NCBI GenBank assembly: GCA_002753665.1
Contig: PEAP01000016.1
Location: forward strand, 1 to 42,680
DNA: 42,680 bases
Direction of reading: 5' to 3'
Source: Magnetococcales bacterium DC0425bin3
Lineage (GTDB): Bacteria > Pseudomonadota > Magnetococcia > Magnetococcales > DC0425bin3
Shown: positions 16,075 through 26,383 of the stretch, in pieces
Layout of the letters: every line of letters begins with the position of its first letter
Numbering within the stretch: the first letter of the stretch is position 1
Program-made: the position numbers and the translations under genes
The notes under the pieces: model-generated
Database searches by the model: none
The model's input: the letters and a program-made list of their open reading frames with translations, nothing else
What the model was told of the DNA's origin: nothing

Positions 16075-16103
16075 GACCGATGTCTCCCAAGGCGGCTGAC
16101 GAT

Positions 16104-16625
16104 TCAATGGCCACCCAGGCGGAATCCCAGATCGACATGATAGGTCTCCACCATGGGCATGGAATGGACCTCCAGGTTGCTGGCCGTGGCGATACGCCCC
16201 AGGGTTTCCTTGAGATGCTCCTGGGAGGCGGCGGTCACCACGAACCACAGATTGAGGGCATCCTCCCGGGCATAATTGTGATTGATCTCCGGAAAACCGC
16301 TAACGAGGTTGGCCACCTCCTCCAGCCGCTCGGACGGCACGGCCATGGCGGCCAGGGTGCTGGCGCCGCAACGCCCCGGACGAAAGACCACCCCCACCCG
16401 GCCGACGATCCCGCGGGCCATGAGGTCCCGCAGGAGTTGCAGAACCGTCGCCTCGCTCACCCCCAGTCGGTGGGCCATCTCGGCATAGGGCTCCGGGCAG
16501 AGCGGAAAATCCCGCTGATACAGATCGAGCAACCGCTGTTCCAGGGGCGCGAGCCTGCTCTCCGCTTCCGGGGCGCGGGGGGCCAGGGATCGGGGAACCC
16601 GGGGTTCGTGGATCGTTTGGTCCAT
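16104..16625 (-). CDS. nirG: NirG-like siroheme decarboxylase subunit
   Basis: This 173-residue AsnC-like protein has a winged helix followed by GFPEINHNYAREDALNLWFVV, the NirD/NirG signature. It is a partner of NirH and NirDL in heme d1 synthesis. The start at 16625 was chosen because AGGAG lies nine bases upstream; an ATG at 16655 lacks a ribosome site and would overlap the nirF stop. Residues 1-25 are Pro/Arg/Glu-rich and not conserved in the family. Confidence 0.85.
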   Translation of the reverse strand: MDQTIHEPRVPRSLAPRAPEAESRLAPLEQRLLDLYQRDFPLCPEPYAEMAHRLGVSEATVLQLLRDLMARGIVGRVGVVFRPGRCGASTLAAMAVPSERLEEVANLVSGFPEINHNYAREDALNLWFVVTAASQEHLKETLGRIATASNLEVHSMPMVETYHVDLGFRLGGH

Positions 16626-16654
16626 GGGGGTTTGCTCCTGCCGCCGGGCCGTCA

Positions 16655-17860
16655 TCAAAGACCGATGCGATGGGCACGATTGGTGAAGAAGATGCCACTG
16701 GGCGACTCCATGGGCAGAGAGGTCACCCGGGAGAAATCATCGGTCCGAAAGACATCCACCCGATTCTCGTCGCGGATCGAAACCCAGACCTCCTCGCCCC
16801 GGGGGGTGAACTCCATGTGCATGACCCCCTTGCCGATCCGCAGGGTCTGGACGACCTTCAGGCTCTCCGCGTCGATGACCTGGATGGTGTCGTTGTCGGG
16901 CAGGGCGAAGTTCACCCAGACTTGGCGACCGTCGGGACGGGCCATCACGAACACCGGCTGTCCATGGACGGCAATGCGGCCTTGTTCCCGCCAATCGCCG
17001 CTGTTCACCACCAGCACCTCATGGCGTCCCACCGCGGGCAGGAAGGCCACCCCGTTCGCCATGGCCCAGCCCTCCAGATGGGGCATCTTGTACACCGGCC
17101 GTTGCTCCTCGCCCCGACCATACCCCGCCAGGATCCTGCGCACGCCCGCCTCGGGATGCCACAGATCCAGCAGCGCCAGCCCGTCCTCTCCGAACAGTCC
17201 GGCGATATAGGACCGTCCATCGGGGGTGATCAGGGCATCGTAGGGTTGCAGGCCGATGTTCGCATGTTTGGTCAGCACCGGTCGGGTCGGATCCCCGACA
17301 TCGGCCACCCAGATCTCGCCGGCATCGAACAGACTGAACACGAATTTCTGCCCCGTGGCATCCTCCAGTCCCACCACCTTGGAGCGGACACCGTTGGCGT
17401 CCACCGCGGGAATCTCGGCGAGCGGGGCGAGATCCGCGGCGGAGAACAGGCGCACCCCGCCGGGTTGGTAGTTGGCTACCGCGACCAGTCGGCCATCCTG
17501 GGAGATCGCTCCACCGATGCTGTTGCCGGCCTGGACGACCCTCTTGACCAGCTGGCCGGTGAGCAGATCCACCTTGGACAACCCCCCGTCCCGGGCGAAG
17601 AGAAAAGCGTATCGCCCATCCCGGGAGAACACCGCCGCGGCATGGGACAGATCCCCCAGACCGGCAATCCGGTACAGCACGCTGCGGCCGGTGGTTTCCA
17701 CCACCTGGATGCGGCCGCTGGCGCGTTCCACCACCAGCCCCAGATCGCCGGTGCCGCGCAGCGGCGTTTCCCCCTCGCCATGGAGCGGGGCACTGGCCAT
17801 GAGCCCCAGAGCCAGACAGATCATCGCCCATCGACCGGTCGATATCCCATTCCGCATCAT
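16655..17860 (-). CDS. nirF: NirF, heme d1 biosynthesis propeller protein
   Basis: This 401-residue protein has an N-terminal signal peptide (hydrophobic MICLALGLMASAPLHG) and a propeller domain resembling the d1 domain of NirS but without a cytochrome c domain. NirF is required for a late step of heme d1 formation and binds tetrapyrrole in the periplasm. A conserved-looking HLEGWAMANGVAF segment carries a candidate axial His. Two adjacent ATG codons (17860, 17857) overlap the nirC stop. Confidence 0.88.
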   Translation of the reverse strand: MMRNGISTGRWAMICLALGLMASAPLHGEGETPLRGTGDLGLVVERASGRIQVVETTGRSVLYRIAGLGDLSHAAAVFSRDGRYAFLFARDGGLSKVDLLTGQLVKRVVQAGNSIGGAISQDGRLVAVANYQPGGVRLFSAADLAPLAEIPAVDANGVRSKVVGLEDATGQKFVFSLFDAGEIWVADVGDPTRPVLTKHANIGLQPYDALITPDGRSYIAGLFGEDGLALLDLWHPEAGVRRILAGYGRGEEQRPVYKMPHLEGWAMANGVAFLPAVGRHEVLVVNSGDWREQGRIAVHGQPVFVMARPDGRQVWVNFALPDNDTIQVIDAESLKVVQTLRIGKGVMHMEFTPRGEEVWVSIRDENRVDVFRTDDFSRVTSLPMESPSGIFFTNRAHRIGL

Positions 17861-18195
17861 GGTGCTTCTCCCCGCCGTAAACGGTTGACCAGCCAGCGAA
17901 TCTCCCCCCTCTCAAGAAGGATGCCCCAGGGGGGCATGGCATTGACCGCCCGCCCCGAGGCGATGGTTTCCATCAGCTGCTCATCGCTCTTGTCGGCCAG
18001 GGCGTCCGGCGTCAGGGGGGGACCCAACCCCCCCCGCAGGGTCAGGCCATGGCAGGATCCGCAATCCTGTTTCAGCAGGCGCTCCAGTTCGCGGGAATCC
18101 CTCGGCGCCCGTTCGCCAGCCAGAACTCCGCTAACCAGAACGATGCCCAGAATACAGGCGGTCGGCAGGCCGTAGATCGAAAGGGAGCGCCCCAT
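17857..18195 (-). CDS. nirC: NirC, small periplasmic cytochrome c
   Basis: This 112-residue monoheme cytochrome c has a signal peptide (about residues 1-26), heme site CGSCH at residues 45-49 and a distal Met in NAMPPWG. NirC can donate electrons to NirS or act in heme d1 maturation. The ATG at 18195 follows AGGAT by eight bases. It lies 107 bases downstream of nirS, a larger gap than elsewhere in the operon, and its stop overlaps nirF. Confidence 0.87.
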   Translation of the reverse strand: MGRSLSIYGLPTACILGIVLVSGVLAGERAPRDSRELERLLKQDCGSCHGLTLRGGLGPPLTPDALADKSDEQLMETIASGRAVNAMPPWGILLERGEIRWLVNRLRRGEAP

Positions 18196-18302
18196 GGAGA
18201 TATCCTGTTTCGCAATCGCCGGAGCTGCGCCGCCGGACCGGTTGGTTCTCTGCCCTCCGGCCCACCGATGCTGCCGGCGGGCCGGAGGGCAGAGCGCATC
18301 AC

Positions 18303-19964
<1,662 letters not shown>

Positions 19965-19975
19965 TCAATCTAGAT

Positions 19976-20025
19976 ATGCGCCATGATTGGCAGGAATACC
20001 CCGGCCCGACCTTGACCTCGATCAA
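19976..20025 (-). promoter_or_regulatory. FNR/Dnr-type promoter of nirS
   Basis: On the minus strand TTGAT-CGAG-GTCAA (20025-20012) matches the FNR/Dnr consensus at nine of ten positions, with the same single change (ATCAA to GTCAA) as the box at 2638. Class II spacing predicts a -10 near 19983-19988, where the minus strand reads AATCAT, and a start near 19976, giving a leader of about 42 bases. The stretch from 20026 to 20160 is strikingly A/T-rich (TATATATAACAATATTTTTTTG) and may act as an upstream element or mark the end of the next gene. Confidence 0.72.
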
Positions 20026-20204
20026 CTGGAAGTACGTTTTTTTCGTGACAATTTCGCCATCAATACAAACTGATTGTGATGTTTCGTTGCTGAATATGAT
20101 ATATATAACAATATTTTTTTGTTAAAATTCTCCGCTTCATTCCAATCAGGTTCGGTCCCGCGTCACCTCCGCCTGGCAGGGTTTCAGGACCAATAATCAG
20201 CCCA

Positions 20205-20744
20205 TCACTTCAATCTGGCGGGCATTTTTCTGTATTCGCCGCAGGTTGCCTGCAAGGACGGCGGTGCCGGCTGGCGAAGCTGTTGCTTGCGACACATATC
20301 ATCCAGTGCCTTTACATCCTTTCTGCAGTCGGATTCACCCCGGTAACGAGGATAGTTATCAACTTCGTTGACGGACTCACCGCGCAGATAGGCCAACCAG
20401 GTCTCGATATTGCGTTTCGGAACGACCATGATGACCGGATCCTGTGCCAACCTTGATGGGATATTTTTATTCCGGCAAGCCTGATCGAGAATGGCGATCC
20501 GGTCCACCACCGACAGAGTGTCGGCGTCGGTGCCCACCAACAATACGACACTGCTTCCTTTGCTCCGGAGGGCCTGCAATATACCCGGGTAGGTCTCGCG
20601 TACCCACTGCTCGGCAGATCCAACGCCAGGAGGAGCGTTCATCCCGTGAATATCACGTGACCCCCACCCACGACGTTTCAGAAACCGACTCAAGAAACAC
20701 AACAATTGCTGGTCTTCGCACAGCAGGATAATCCTGACGCTCAT
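20205..20744 (-). CDS. Small possible TOPRIM-like partner of the adjacent ATPase
   Basis: This 179-residue protein begins with an alpha/beta pattern (VRIILLCEDQQLLCFLSRFL), continues with VVLLVGTDADTLSVVDRI and IMVVPKRNIETWLAYLRGE, and ends with a Cys-containing tail. An early acidic residue after the first strand, a DxD motif after the second, and the later IETW segment resemble the acidic sites of TOPRIM/DUF4276-like proteins, but the usual EG motif is CED here, so the assignment is tentative. It starts 17 bases after the ATPase stop; the ATG at 20744 was preferred to a GTG at 20753. ATPase plus small TOPRIM-like protein is a layout seen in OLD-, PARIS- and AbiL-type defence pairs. Confidence 0.6.
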   Translation of the reverse strand: MSVRIILLCEDQQLLCFLSRFLKRRGWGSRDIHGMNAPPGVGSAEQWVRETYPGILQALRSKGSSVVLLVGTDADTLSVVDRIAILDQACRNKNIPSRLAQDPVIMVVPKRNIETWLAYLRGESVNEVDNYPRYRGESDCRKDVKALDDMCRKQQLRQPAPPSLQATCGEYRKMPARLK

Positions 20745-20761
20745 TTCAGCCACTCTCGTGC

Positions 20762-21907
20762 CTAGGTGTTGGATGCTTCGAGAGTCGCTATCGGCTTGGG
20801 AGCCTCCTGCCAGCCCAGTGCCATGGTTTTGGCCAAGTCAAGACCCGGGACGGGCCTGGGAGCCTCTGTCAGCGAGCGCACCGGCCCCAGGCCATCCCGT
20901 TCCAGCCAGCGGCCATGGGCGGCGCCCAGATAGTTGATGGTCTCCGGGTGGTGGGATATCAGTACCACCTGTTCCAGCGATTCGCCCACGGCATCCGCCA
21001 GACCGGACAGCCACGGCTGTATCTCGCGCAGGGCCAGATAATTGTCCGGCTCGTCGATGAACAGCGATACCCCCTCGTCCTTCAGGCCATAGGCCAAGGT
21101 ATAGAGCACGATCAGCATCTTCTGACCATCCGACAGCTCCCCGAAATCGAAGGCAAGGGGCTTGCCGCCGCCCGGCCGGGAAAACAGGGCCTTCAAGGAA
21201 CGGGCATCCTCTCCCGATTCCTTGAGGCTCAGCGACTCGAAACCCGGAATCGCAGGTTGCAGCTCCCTCAACAGGGTCACCATGGCCCCCATGTGCTCCT
21301 GCGCCAAGTGCCGATACCAGGAAACGAAATTCTCCATGTTCTGCGTCAAACGCTCCTGCTCGCGCCGGCTTTCCCGTTCCATCAGGGCCAAGGTGGGCCG
21401 CACCACGATCAAGCGTGCCAAAACGCGCTTGAATCCGGTCAACTTCCGATTGTCGGGCCGTTCATGCAGTGATCCAACTCCTGACAGATTCCAATCGAAA
21501 GGATACTGCGGACCCTCACTGTGGTCGTCGCGATACAATTGCGCCATGCCCTCCCGGCAGGCGAACAAGGTTTTGCCATTCAAGTCGAGCCGTTCCTCGA
21601 ACACCCGACTGCGGCGCCGTTCGACATCGTGATCGATGAGCAAACGGTAGAGATAGACGTCGTCTTCGGTCACGATCTCCAGCTCGAAACGCTGCAGCCC
21701 ACTGGTCTGCCAGCGTGTCAGATCCCTGGCCGGGAAAACCTCAGGGACCCGGGCCTGGTCGATGATGAAATCCTGCAACCGGCGCAGAATGTCGAAGACG
21801 CTGGTCTTCCCGGACCCGTTGGTTCCGAGCAACAAAGTGATCGGGTCGAACTTCAGCTCGAAATTCACCAGGCAGCGGAAGTTGTCGATGTAGATTCGTT
21901 TCAACAT
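20762..21907 (-). CDS. AAA-type (ABC/SMC-like) ATPase, AAA_21 family
   Basis: This 381-residue ATPase begins MLKRIYIDNFRCL, typical of RecF/OLD-like ATPases. Walker A is GTNGSGKTS at residues 28-36. The signature region is FGELSDGQKMLIVL, Walker B is SLFIDEPDN, and the switch His is in LISHHPE. The middle carries a helical insert rich in Glu and Arg. The start at 21907 gives the standard N-terminus; upstream in-frame sequence to 22039 looks non-coding. With the small gene downstream it probably forms a two-gene defence or DNA-repair module. Lower GC than the flanking genes suggests acquisition. Confidence 0.8.
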   Translation of the reverse strand: MLKRIYIDNFRCLVNFELKFDPITLLLGTNGSGKTSVFDILRRLQDFIIDQARVPEVFPARDLTRWQTSGLQRFELEIVTEDDVYLYRLLIDHDVERRRSRVFEERLDLNGKTLFACREGMAQLYRDDHSEGPQYPFDWNLSGVGSLHERPDNRKLTGFKRVLARLIVVRPTLALMERESRREQERLTQNMENFVSWYRHLAQEHMGAMVTLLRELQPAIPGFESLSLKESGEDARSLKALFSRPGGGKPLAFDFGELSDGQKMLIVLYTLAYGLKDEGVSLFIDEPDNYLALREIQPWLSGLADAVGESLEQVVLISHHPETINYLGAAHGRWLERDGLGPVRSLTEAPRPVPGLDLAKTMALGWQEAPKPIATLEASNT

Positions 21908-22110
21908 ACAGGCTCTCACAAGCAATGGTGGACGTTGCCACTTTCGGCACCCGTGCCGGCAGGGAACGAAATCGGGAACCGAGGAACGGTTTCCAGACTC
22001 GACCGGATCGTGGTAGGATAACAGGCTTTGGTCTTCCATATAAATACAATACGGCCAACGTCGGGCGCTGACGGACCAGCCCTCGTGGTCGTTGTAACGA
22101 GTCGATCTTC

Positions 22111-22509
22111 ATGGCTGCGAAGAAGAAATCCGGTTCCGACCGTGCCTTCGGCCTGCTGTTCGCCCTGATCTTCGGCGGTCTGGGAGCCTGGCCCCTGATG
22201 AAGGGCGCGGCGCCTCAGCCGATCCTGCTGGCCCTCGGCGGGCTGTTTCTGGCGCTGGCCCTGGTCGCGCCCCGCACCCTCGGGCCGCTCAACCGCCTCT
22301 GGCTGGCCTTCGGCGACCTGCTGCACCGGATCGTCAACCCATTGCTCATGGCAGTGATGTTCTTCCTGGTCTTCACCCCCATCGGTCTGCTCATGCGGTT
22401 GTTGGGCAAGGACGGGCTGCACCGCAAGTACGATCATAATGCCGCCAGCTACTGGATCGAACGCCAGCCCCCGGGTCCCGCCCCGGAAACCATGCAACAC
22501 CAATTCTGA
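22111..22509 (+). CDS. SxtJ-like membrane protein
   Basis: This 132-residue protein has a Lys-rich cytoplasmic start and three hydrophobic segments (about 14-28, 36-55, 76-95). It ends with a polar tail containing YDHNAASYWIERQ. SxtJ-type proteins sit beside DUF5989 peptides and carbamoyltransferases, as here, and their role is not established. It is divergent from the ATPase across about 200 bases that must hold promoters for both. Confidence 0.72.
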   Translation: MAAKKKSGSDRAFGLLFALIFGGLGAWPLMKGAAPQPILLALGGLFLALALVAPRTLGPLNRLWLAFGDLLHRIVNPLLMAVMFFLVFTPIGLLMRLLGKDGLHRKYDHNAASYWIERQPPGPAPETMQHQF

Positions 22510-22541
22510 CCCCCCAGTCGGGGATCGCGGAGGACTTACCC

Positions 22542-22691
22542 ATGGGTTTTTTCAAGGAATTCTGGGCCTTCCTCAAGGTCCGCAAGAAGTTCTGGCTGTT
22601 GCCGGTGCTGGTGCTGATGGGTCTGTTCGGCGCCCTTCTGGTGTTCAGCGAGGGTTCGGTGCTGGCGCCCTTCATCTACACCCTGTACTGA
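22542..22691 (+). CDS. DUF5989-family small membrane peptide
   Basis: This 49-residue peptide begins MGFFKEFWAFLKVRKKFWLL and continues with a single helix (PVLVLMGLFGALLVF) and an aromatic end. GGAGG lies nine bases upstream of the ATG. This is the standard form of the DUF5989 peptide that accompanies SxtJ-like proteins and carbamoyltransferases. It lies between those two genes in the same operon; function unknown, perhaps anchoring the enzyme to the membrane. Confidence 0.82.
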   Translation: MGFFKEFWAFLKVRKKFWLLPVLVLMGLFGALLVFSEGSVLAPFIYTLY

Positions 22692-22716
22692 TCCGGCCCG
22701 GCCGCGGAAGACAATC

Positions 22717-24549
22717 ATGCGCATGCTCGGAATCTCCGCCTTCTACCACGACAGCGCCGCCGCGCTGCTGCGGGACGGCGAGATCATCGCCGCCGCCCAG
22801 GAGGAACGCTTCACCCGCAAGAAGCACGACGCCGGCTATCCCCGCAATGCCATCGACTACTGCCTGGGCCAGGACCGCGCCACCCTGCGGGACGTGGATC
22901 ATGTGGTCTTCTACGACAAGCCGTTCCTCAAGTTCGAACGGCTGCTGGAGACCTACCTCACCTTCGCCCCCCGGGGCTTCCAGTCCTTTCGCCAGGCCAT
23001 GCCCCTCTGGATCAAGGAAAAGCTGTTCCAGAAGAAGCTCCTGACCGACAATCTCCGGGACATGTGGGACGCATTCCCCGAGGACCGTCTGCTGTTCGTG
23101 GAACACCACCAGAGCCATGCCGCCAGCGCCTTCTACCCCTCGCCCTTCGAGGAAGCCCTGGTCCTCACCATGGACGGCGTGGGTGAATGGACCACCACCT
23201 CGGCGGCCATCGGTCGGGGCAACCGGCTGGAAATATTCAAGGAAATCCACTTTCCCCATTCCCTGGGGCTGCTCTATTCCGCCTTCACCTACTACACCGG
23301 TTTCCGGGTCAACTCCGGTGAATACAAGGTAATGGGCCTGGCCCCCTACGGCAACCCCCGGTACGCCCAGACCATCTACGACCATCTGATCGACCTCAAG
23401 GAGGACGGCTCCTTCCGCCTCGATCAGGACTACTTCGACTATTGCACCGGCCTGCGCATGACCAACGACCGGTTCCACACACTGTTTGGCTCCCCACCCC
23501 GGGAGCCGGAAGAAAAACTGGAACAGCGCCACATGGATTTGGCTGCCTCGGTGCAGGTGGTGGTGGAAGAGGCGGTGCGACGCATGGCCCGTTCCCTGGC
23601 CCGGGAGACCGGCCAGCGGAACCTCTGCCTGGCCGGCGGCGTGGCCCTCAACTGCGTGGCCAACGGCAAGGTCCTGCGGGACGGGGTGTTCGACAACATC
23701 TGGATCCAGCCCGCCTCCGGCGACGCCGGCGGCGCCCTGGGTGCGGCCCTGGCCGCCTATTACTGGCACAAGGGCCAGCCGCGCCGGGTCACCGGCGCCC
23801 TGGACGCCATGAAGGGCTCCTACCTGGGACCCGAGTTCGCCCAGACCGACATCGAACAACGCCTCTCCGGCGAGGGCGCCACCTTCCATGTGCTGAGCGA
23901 TGCCGACCTGCTGGACGCCTGCGCCAGCGCTCTGGAAGACGGCAAGGCCCTGGGCTGGTTCCAGGGCCGCATGGAGTTCGGACCCCGGGCCCTGGGCGGG
24001 CGTTCCATCCTGGGGGATCCCCGTTCCCCCACCATGCAGACCACCCTCAACCTCAAGGTGAAATTCCGCGAGTCGTTCCGCCCCTTCGCCCCGTCGGTGC
24101 TGCGGGAGGATGTGGCCGACTGGTTCAATCTGAACGGCGACAGCCCCTACATGCTGCTGGTGGACGACGTGGTGGAACGCCGCCGCAAGGCCATGACCGC
24201 CGAGGAGCAGACGCTGTTCGGAATCGAAAAGCTCAAGGTGCCCCGTTCGGAGATTCCCGCCGTGACCCATGTGGACTACTCGGCCCGCATCCAGACCGTC
24301 CACCGGGAAACCAATCCCCGCTACCACGCCCTGCTCACGCGCTTCAAGGCGCGCACCGGTTGCCCGGTGCTGGTCAACACCAGCTTCAATGTGCGGGGCG
24401 AACCCATCGTCTGCACCCCGGAGGAAGCCTACCAGCGCTTCATGCGCACCAACATCGAGGCCCTGGCAGTGGGCAACTGCTTCCTGCGCAAGGAAGAGCA
24501 AACCACTGGCAGCCGCTTCGCCAAGACGGAGCGGTTCGAGGCGGACTGA
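22717..24549 (+). CDS. Carbamoyltransferase of the NodU/CmcH family
   Basis: This 610-residue enzyme has the NodU/CmcH/TobZ arrangement. The N-terminal ASKHA-fold domain begins GISAFYHDSAAALLRDGEI and includes VEHHQSHAASAFYPSPF, TMDGVGEW and LAGGVALNCVANGK. The C-terminal YrdC-like domain starts near residue 390 and includes FGPRALGGRSILGDPR, RFKARTGCPVLVNTSFN and the final VCTPEEA. Such enzymes make carbamoyl-adenylate from carbamoyl phosphate and ATP and transfer the group to a sugar or antibiotic hydroxyl. The acceptor cannot be read from sequence. The SxtJ/DUF5989 partners and the nearby glycosyltransferase suggest a surface polysaccharide or glycolipid. Confidence 0.87.
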   Translation: MRMLGISAFYHDSAAALLRDGEIIAAAQEERFTRKKHDAGYPRNAIDYCLGQDRATLRDVDHVVFYDKPFLKFERLLETYLTFAPRGFQSFRQAMPLWIKEKLFQKKLLTDNLRDMWDAFPEDRLLFVEHHQSHAASAFYPSPFEEALVLTMDGVGEWTTTSAAIGRGNRLEIFKEIHFPHSLGLLYSAFTYYTGFRVNSGEYKVMGLAPYGNPRYAQTIYDHLIDLKEDGSFRLDQDYFDYCTGLRMTNDRFHTLFGSPPREPEEKLEQRHMDLAASVQVVVEEAVRRMARSLARETGQRNLCLAGGVALNCVANGKVLRDGVFDNIWIQPASGDAGGALGAALAAYYWHKGQPRRVTGALDAMKGSYLGPEFAQTDIEQRLSGEGATFHVLSDADLLDACASALEDGKALGWFQGRMEFGPRALGGRSILGDPRSPTMQTTLNLKVKFRESFRPFAPSVLREDVADWFNLNGDSPYMLLVDDVVERRRKAMTAEEQTLFGIEKLKVPRSEIPAVTHVDYSARIQTVHRETNPRYHALLTRFKARTGCPVLVNTSFNVRGEPIVCTPEEAYQRFMRTNIEALAVGNCFLRKEEQTTGSRFAKTERFEAD

Positions 24550-24595
24550 GCCGGCCCCCTGCTCCCGCCGATCCTCTGGACAGACCCCGCACGGC

Positions 24596-25000
24596 ATGGT
24601 TCCCGATTCCCATCCTCCGCCGGCCACGACCCTGCTGGTGCGCAAGATCGACCGTCCCCGGGGCCGCTGGTTCATGGCGGTCCATCCGGCGGGCAAGCCC
24701 GCCGCCACCAGCTATCGGGTCATGGGCCGGGGGGACGGCGTCACCTGGCTGGAGCTGCACCCCCACACCGGACGCACCCACCAGATCCGCGTCCACTGCG
24801 CCCATCTGGGCTGCCCGATCCTGGGGGATCCGCTGTACAACGGCGGCCCGGCCCCCGGCGATGGCCGGTTGCTGCTCCATGCCCGCGCCCTGGCGATCCC
24901 CCTGTATGCCGGCAAACCGCCCCAGGTGACGGCGCCGGCGCCGGAAGACCTGCTCGGCCCGCTGCGGGCCTGCGGCCATCTCCCTGAAGCCCCGCCCTGA
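24596..25000 (+). pseudogene. N-terminally truncated RluA-family pseudouridine synthase
   Basis: The open frame covers about 134 residues that match only the C-terminal half of RluA-type synthases: LELHPHTGRTHQIRVHCAHL, GCPILGDPLYNG and LLLHARALAIPLY are clear. The catalytic HRLDxxTSG segment and everything before it are missing, and upstream DNA is occupied by the carbamoyltransferase gene. There is no ribosome site before the ATG at 24596. It therefore cannot catalyse pseudouridylation by the known mechanism and is best called a remnant. Its stop abuts that of the convergent glycosyltransferase. Confidence 0.7.
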
Positions 25001-26296
25001 TCAAGGATCGACCGGGCCGGATGACTCGTCCGCGAGCCCCAGCAGCTCCCGGTAGACCGCCACCAGCCGCTCCCTGGCCGTGTCGACGTCATGGGCGGCC
25101 CAGGCCAGGTCCCGCGCCCCTGTTCCCAGACGATGGGCCAGTTCCGGGTCGTCCAGCAGGCGCTCCACCGCCGCCGCCACCCCGGCCACATCGCCTTCCG
25201 GCAGCAGGAAGCCGCTGGCGTCATTGCGGACCAGCTCCCGGTGCCATTCCACAGCGTAGGCGATCACCGGCCGTCCCGCCGCGCAGGCCTCGATGAGGCT
25301 GAAGCCCCCCATGAGGCACAGGCCCACCGTCGAGATGCGCCGCAAGGCCACGGCCAGGACATGGGGTTGGAAGCCGGTCAGGATCACATGGTTTCGCAGC
25401 AACGGATCGGCGGCCACCTGGCGGCGCAGGCGCTCCTCTTCCGTTCCGCCGCCCATCAGGACCAGCACGAAATCCCGCCGCCGGGGCGCCAGCCGGCGCA
25501 CGGTCTCCAGCAGGTCATCGACATAGTTTTCCCGGGACAGACGACCCACGAAGCCCAGGATCTTCCGCTCCCGGGGCAAATCCAGGGCGCTCCAGGGATC
25601 GGCCACCGGCAACGGCCCCCGGAACAGGGAGAGATCGATGCCATGGGGGATTACCCGGAGACGCTGGGCCGGGGCGCCGCTGGCCCGGGCATAGTCTCCC
25701 AGGCTGACCCGGATGGGCAGCACCCGGTCGGCCCGGGACAGAACCCAGGACTCCAGCCAGCGGGTCAGGCGCCGGGAGCGGAACAGGGTCGGGGCCCCCC
25801 GGCCACCGTCCAACTCATGGCGTTTGCCGTAATCGGCATGCAGGGAGACGCAGAAGGGCACGCACCCATTGCTGCGGGAGGCGATCCAGCCCAGCAGGCC
25901 GCACCAGAAGGGGTCCTGACTGCGAATCAGGTCGATGCGCTCCCGACGCACCAGCCGCGCCAGGGTCCAGGCCAGCCACAGCAATTGGATGGGATCCCAG
26001 ACATACCTCAACAGGGGCACCGCCTCGACCCCGGGGAAGGCGCGGATACTGAACTCCCGCACCTGGTGGTGCGCAGTCAACCAGACCACCCTCTGCCGGG
26101 CGGCCCGCGGGTGGACGGTGATCACCTGCCCGAACAGCCCCCCCGCGTCCCGTTCCAGGAGCTGGTCGGCCACGCCCTTTTCCCGCAGGGCGTCCAGGTC
26201 GGTGGGCACGATGGCCAGCAGCCGCCAGAGGCCATGGTCCGGAGGGAGCGCTGGATCCGCCGCGGACCGGGTCCGCCGCGTCTTGGAAAGGGTCAT
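25001..26296 (-). CDS. Glycosyltransferase family 4-type protein
   Basis: This 431-residue protein has the GT-B fold pattern. The C-terminal nucleotide-sugar domain includes VIPHGIDLSLFRG, KILGFVGRLSRENYVDDLL and GFSLIEACAAGRPVIAYAVE, the E-x7-E-like motif of GT4 enzymes. The N-terminal acceptor domain is less conserved and includes DLIRSQDPFWCGLLG. It would transfer a sugar from an NDP-sugar onto a glycan or lipid at the inner membrane face. Neither donor nor acceptor is recognisable. The start at 26296 is the first Met after the tRNA gene region; the ribosome site is weak. Confidence 0.82.
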   Translation of the reverse strand: MTLSKTRRTRSAADPALPPDHGLWRLLAIVPTDLDALREKGVADQLLERDAGGLFGQVITVHPRAARQRVVWLTAHHQVREFSIRAFPGVEAVPLLRYVWDPIQLLWLAWTLARLVRRERIDLIRSQDPFWCGLLGWIASRSNGCVPFCVSLHADYGKRHELDGGRGAPTLFRSRRLTRWLESWVLSRADRVLPIRVSLGDYARASGAPAQRLRVIPHGIDLSLFRGPLPVADPWSALDLPRERKILGFVGRLSRENYVDDLLETVRRLAPRRRDFVLVLMGGGTEEERLRRQVAADPLLRNHVILTGFQPHVLAVALRRISTVGLCLMGGFSLIEACAAGRPVIAYAVEWHRELVRNDASGFLLPEGDVAGVAAAVERLLDDPELAHRLGTGARDLAWAAHDVDTARERLVAVYRELLGLADESSGPVDP

Positions 26297-26340
26297 GGCC
26301 GATCAGGATCCCGGAACCGGGTTCGAGCCACCCGGACATG

Positions 26341-26369
26341 AAAAAGGGCCTGGAATCGCTTCCAGACCC
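26341..26369 (-). terminator. Rho-independent terminator of tRNA-Leu
   Basis: On the minus strand GGGTCTGGAA-GCGA-TTCCAGGCCC forms a ten-pair stem (one G-U) with a GCGA tetraloop, followed by TTTTT at 26345-26341. It lies 14 bases after the tRNA 3' end. Confidence 0.88.
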
Positions 26370-26383
26370 TCGAATATCCGAAT

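Noticed and set aside
22672-24708. A 678-residue open frame antisense to the carbamoyltransferase
   Set aside because: Same GC-driven shadow effect; no recognisable domain, and the sense gene is a full-length family member.
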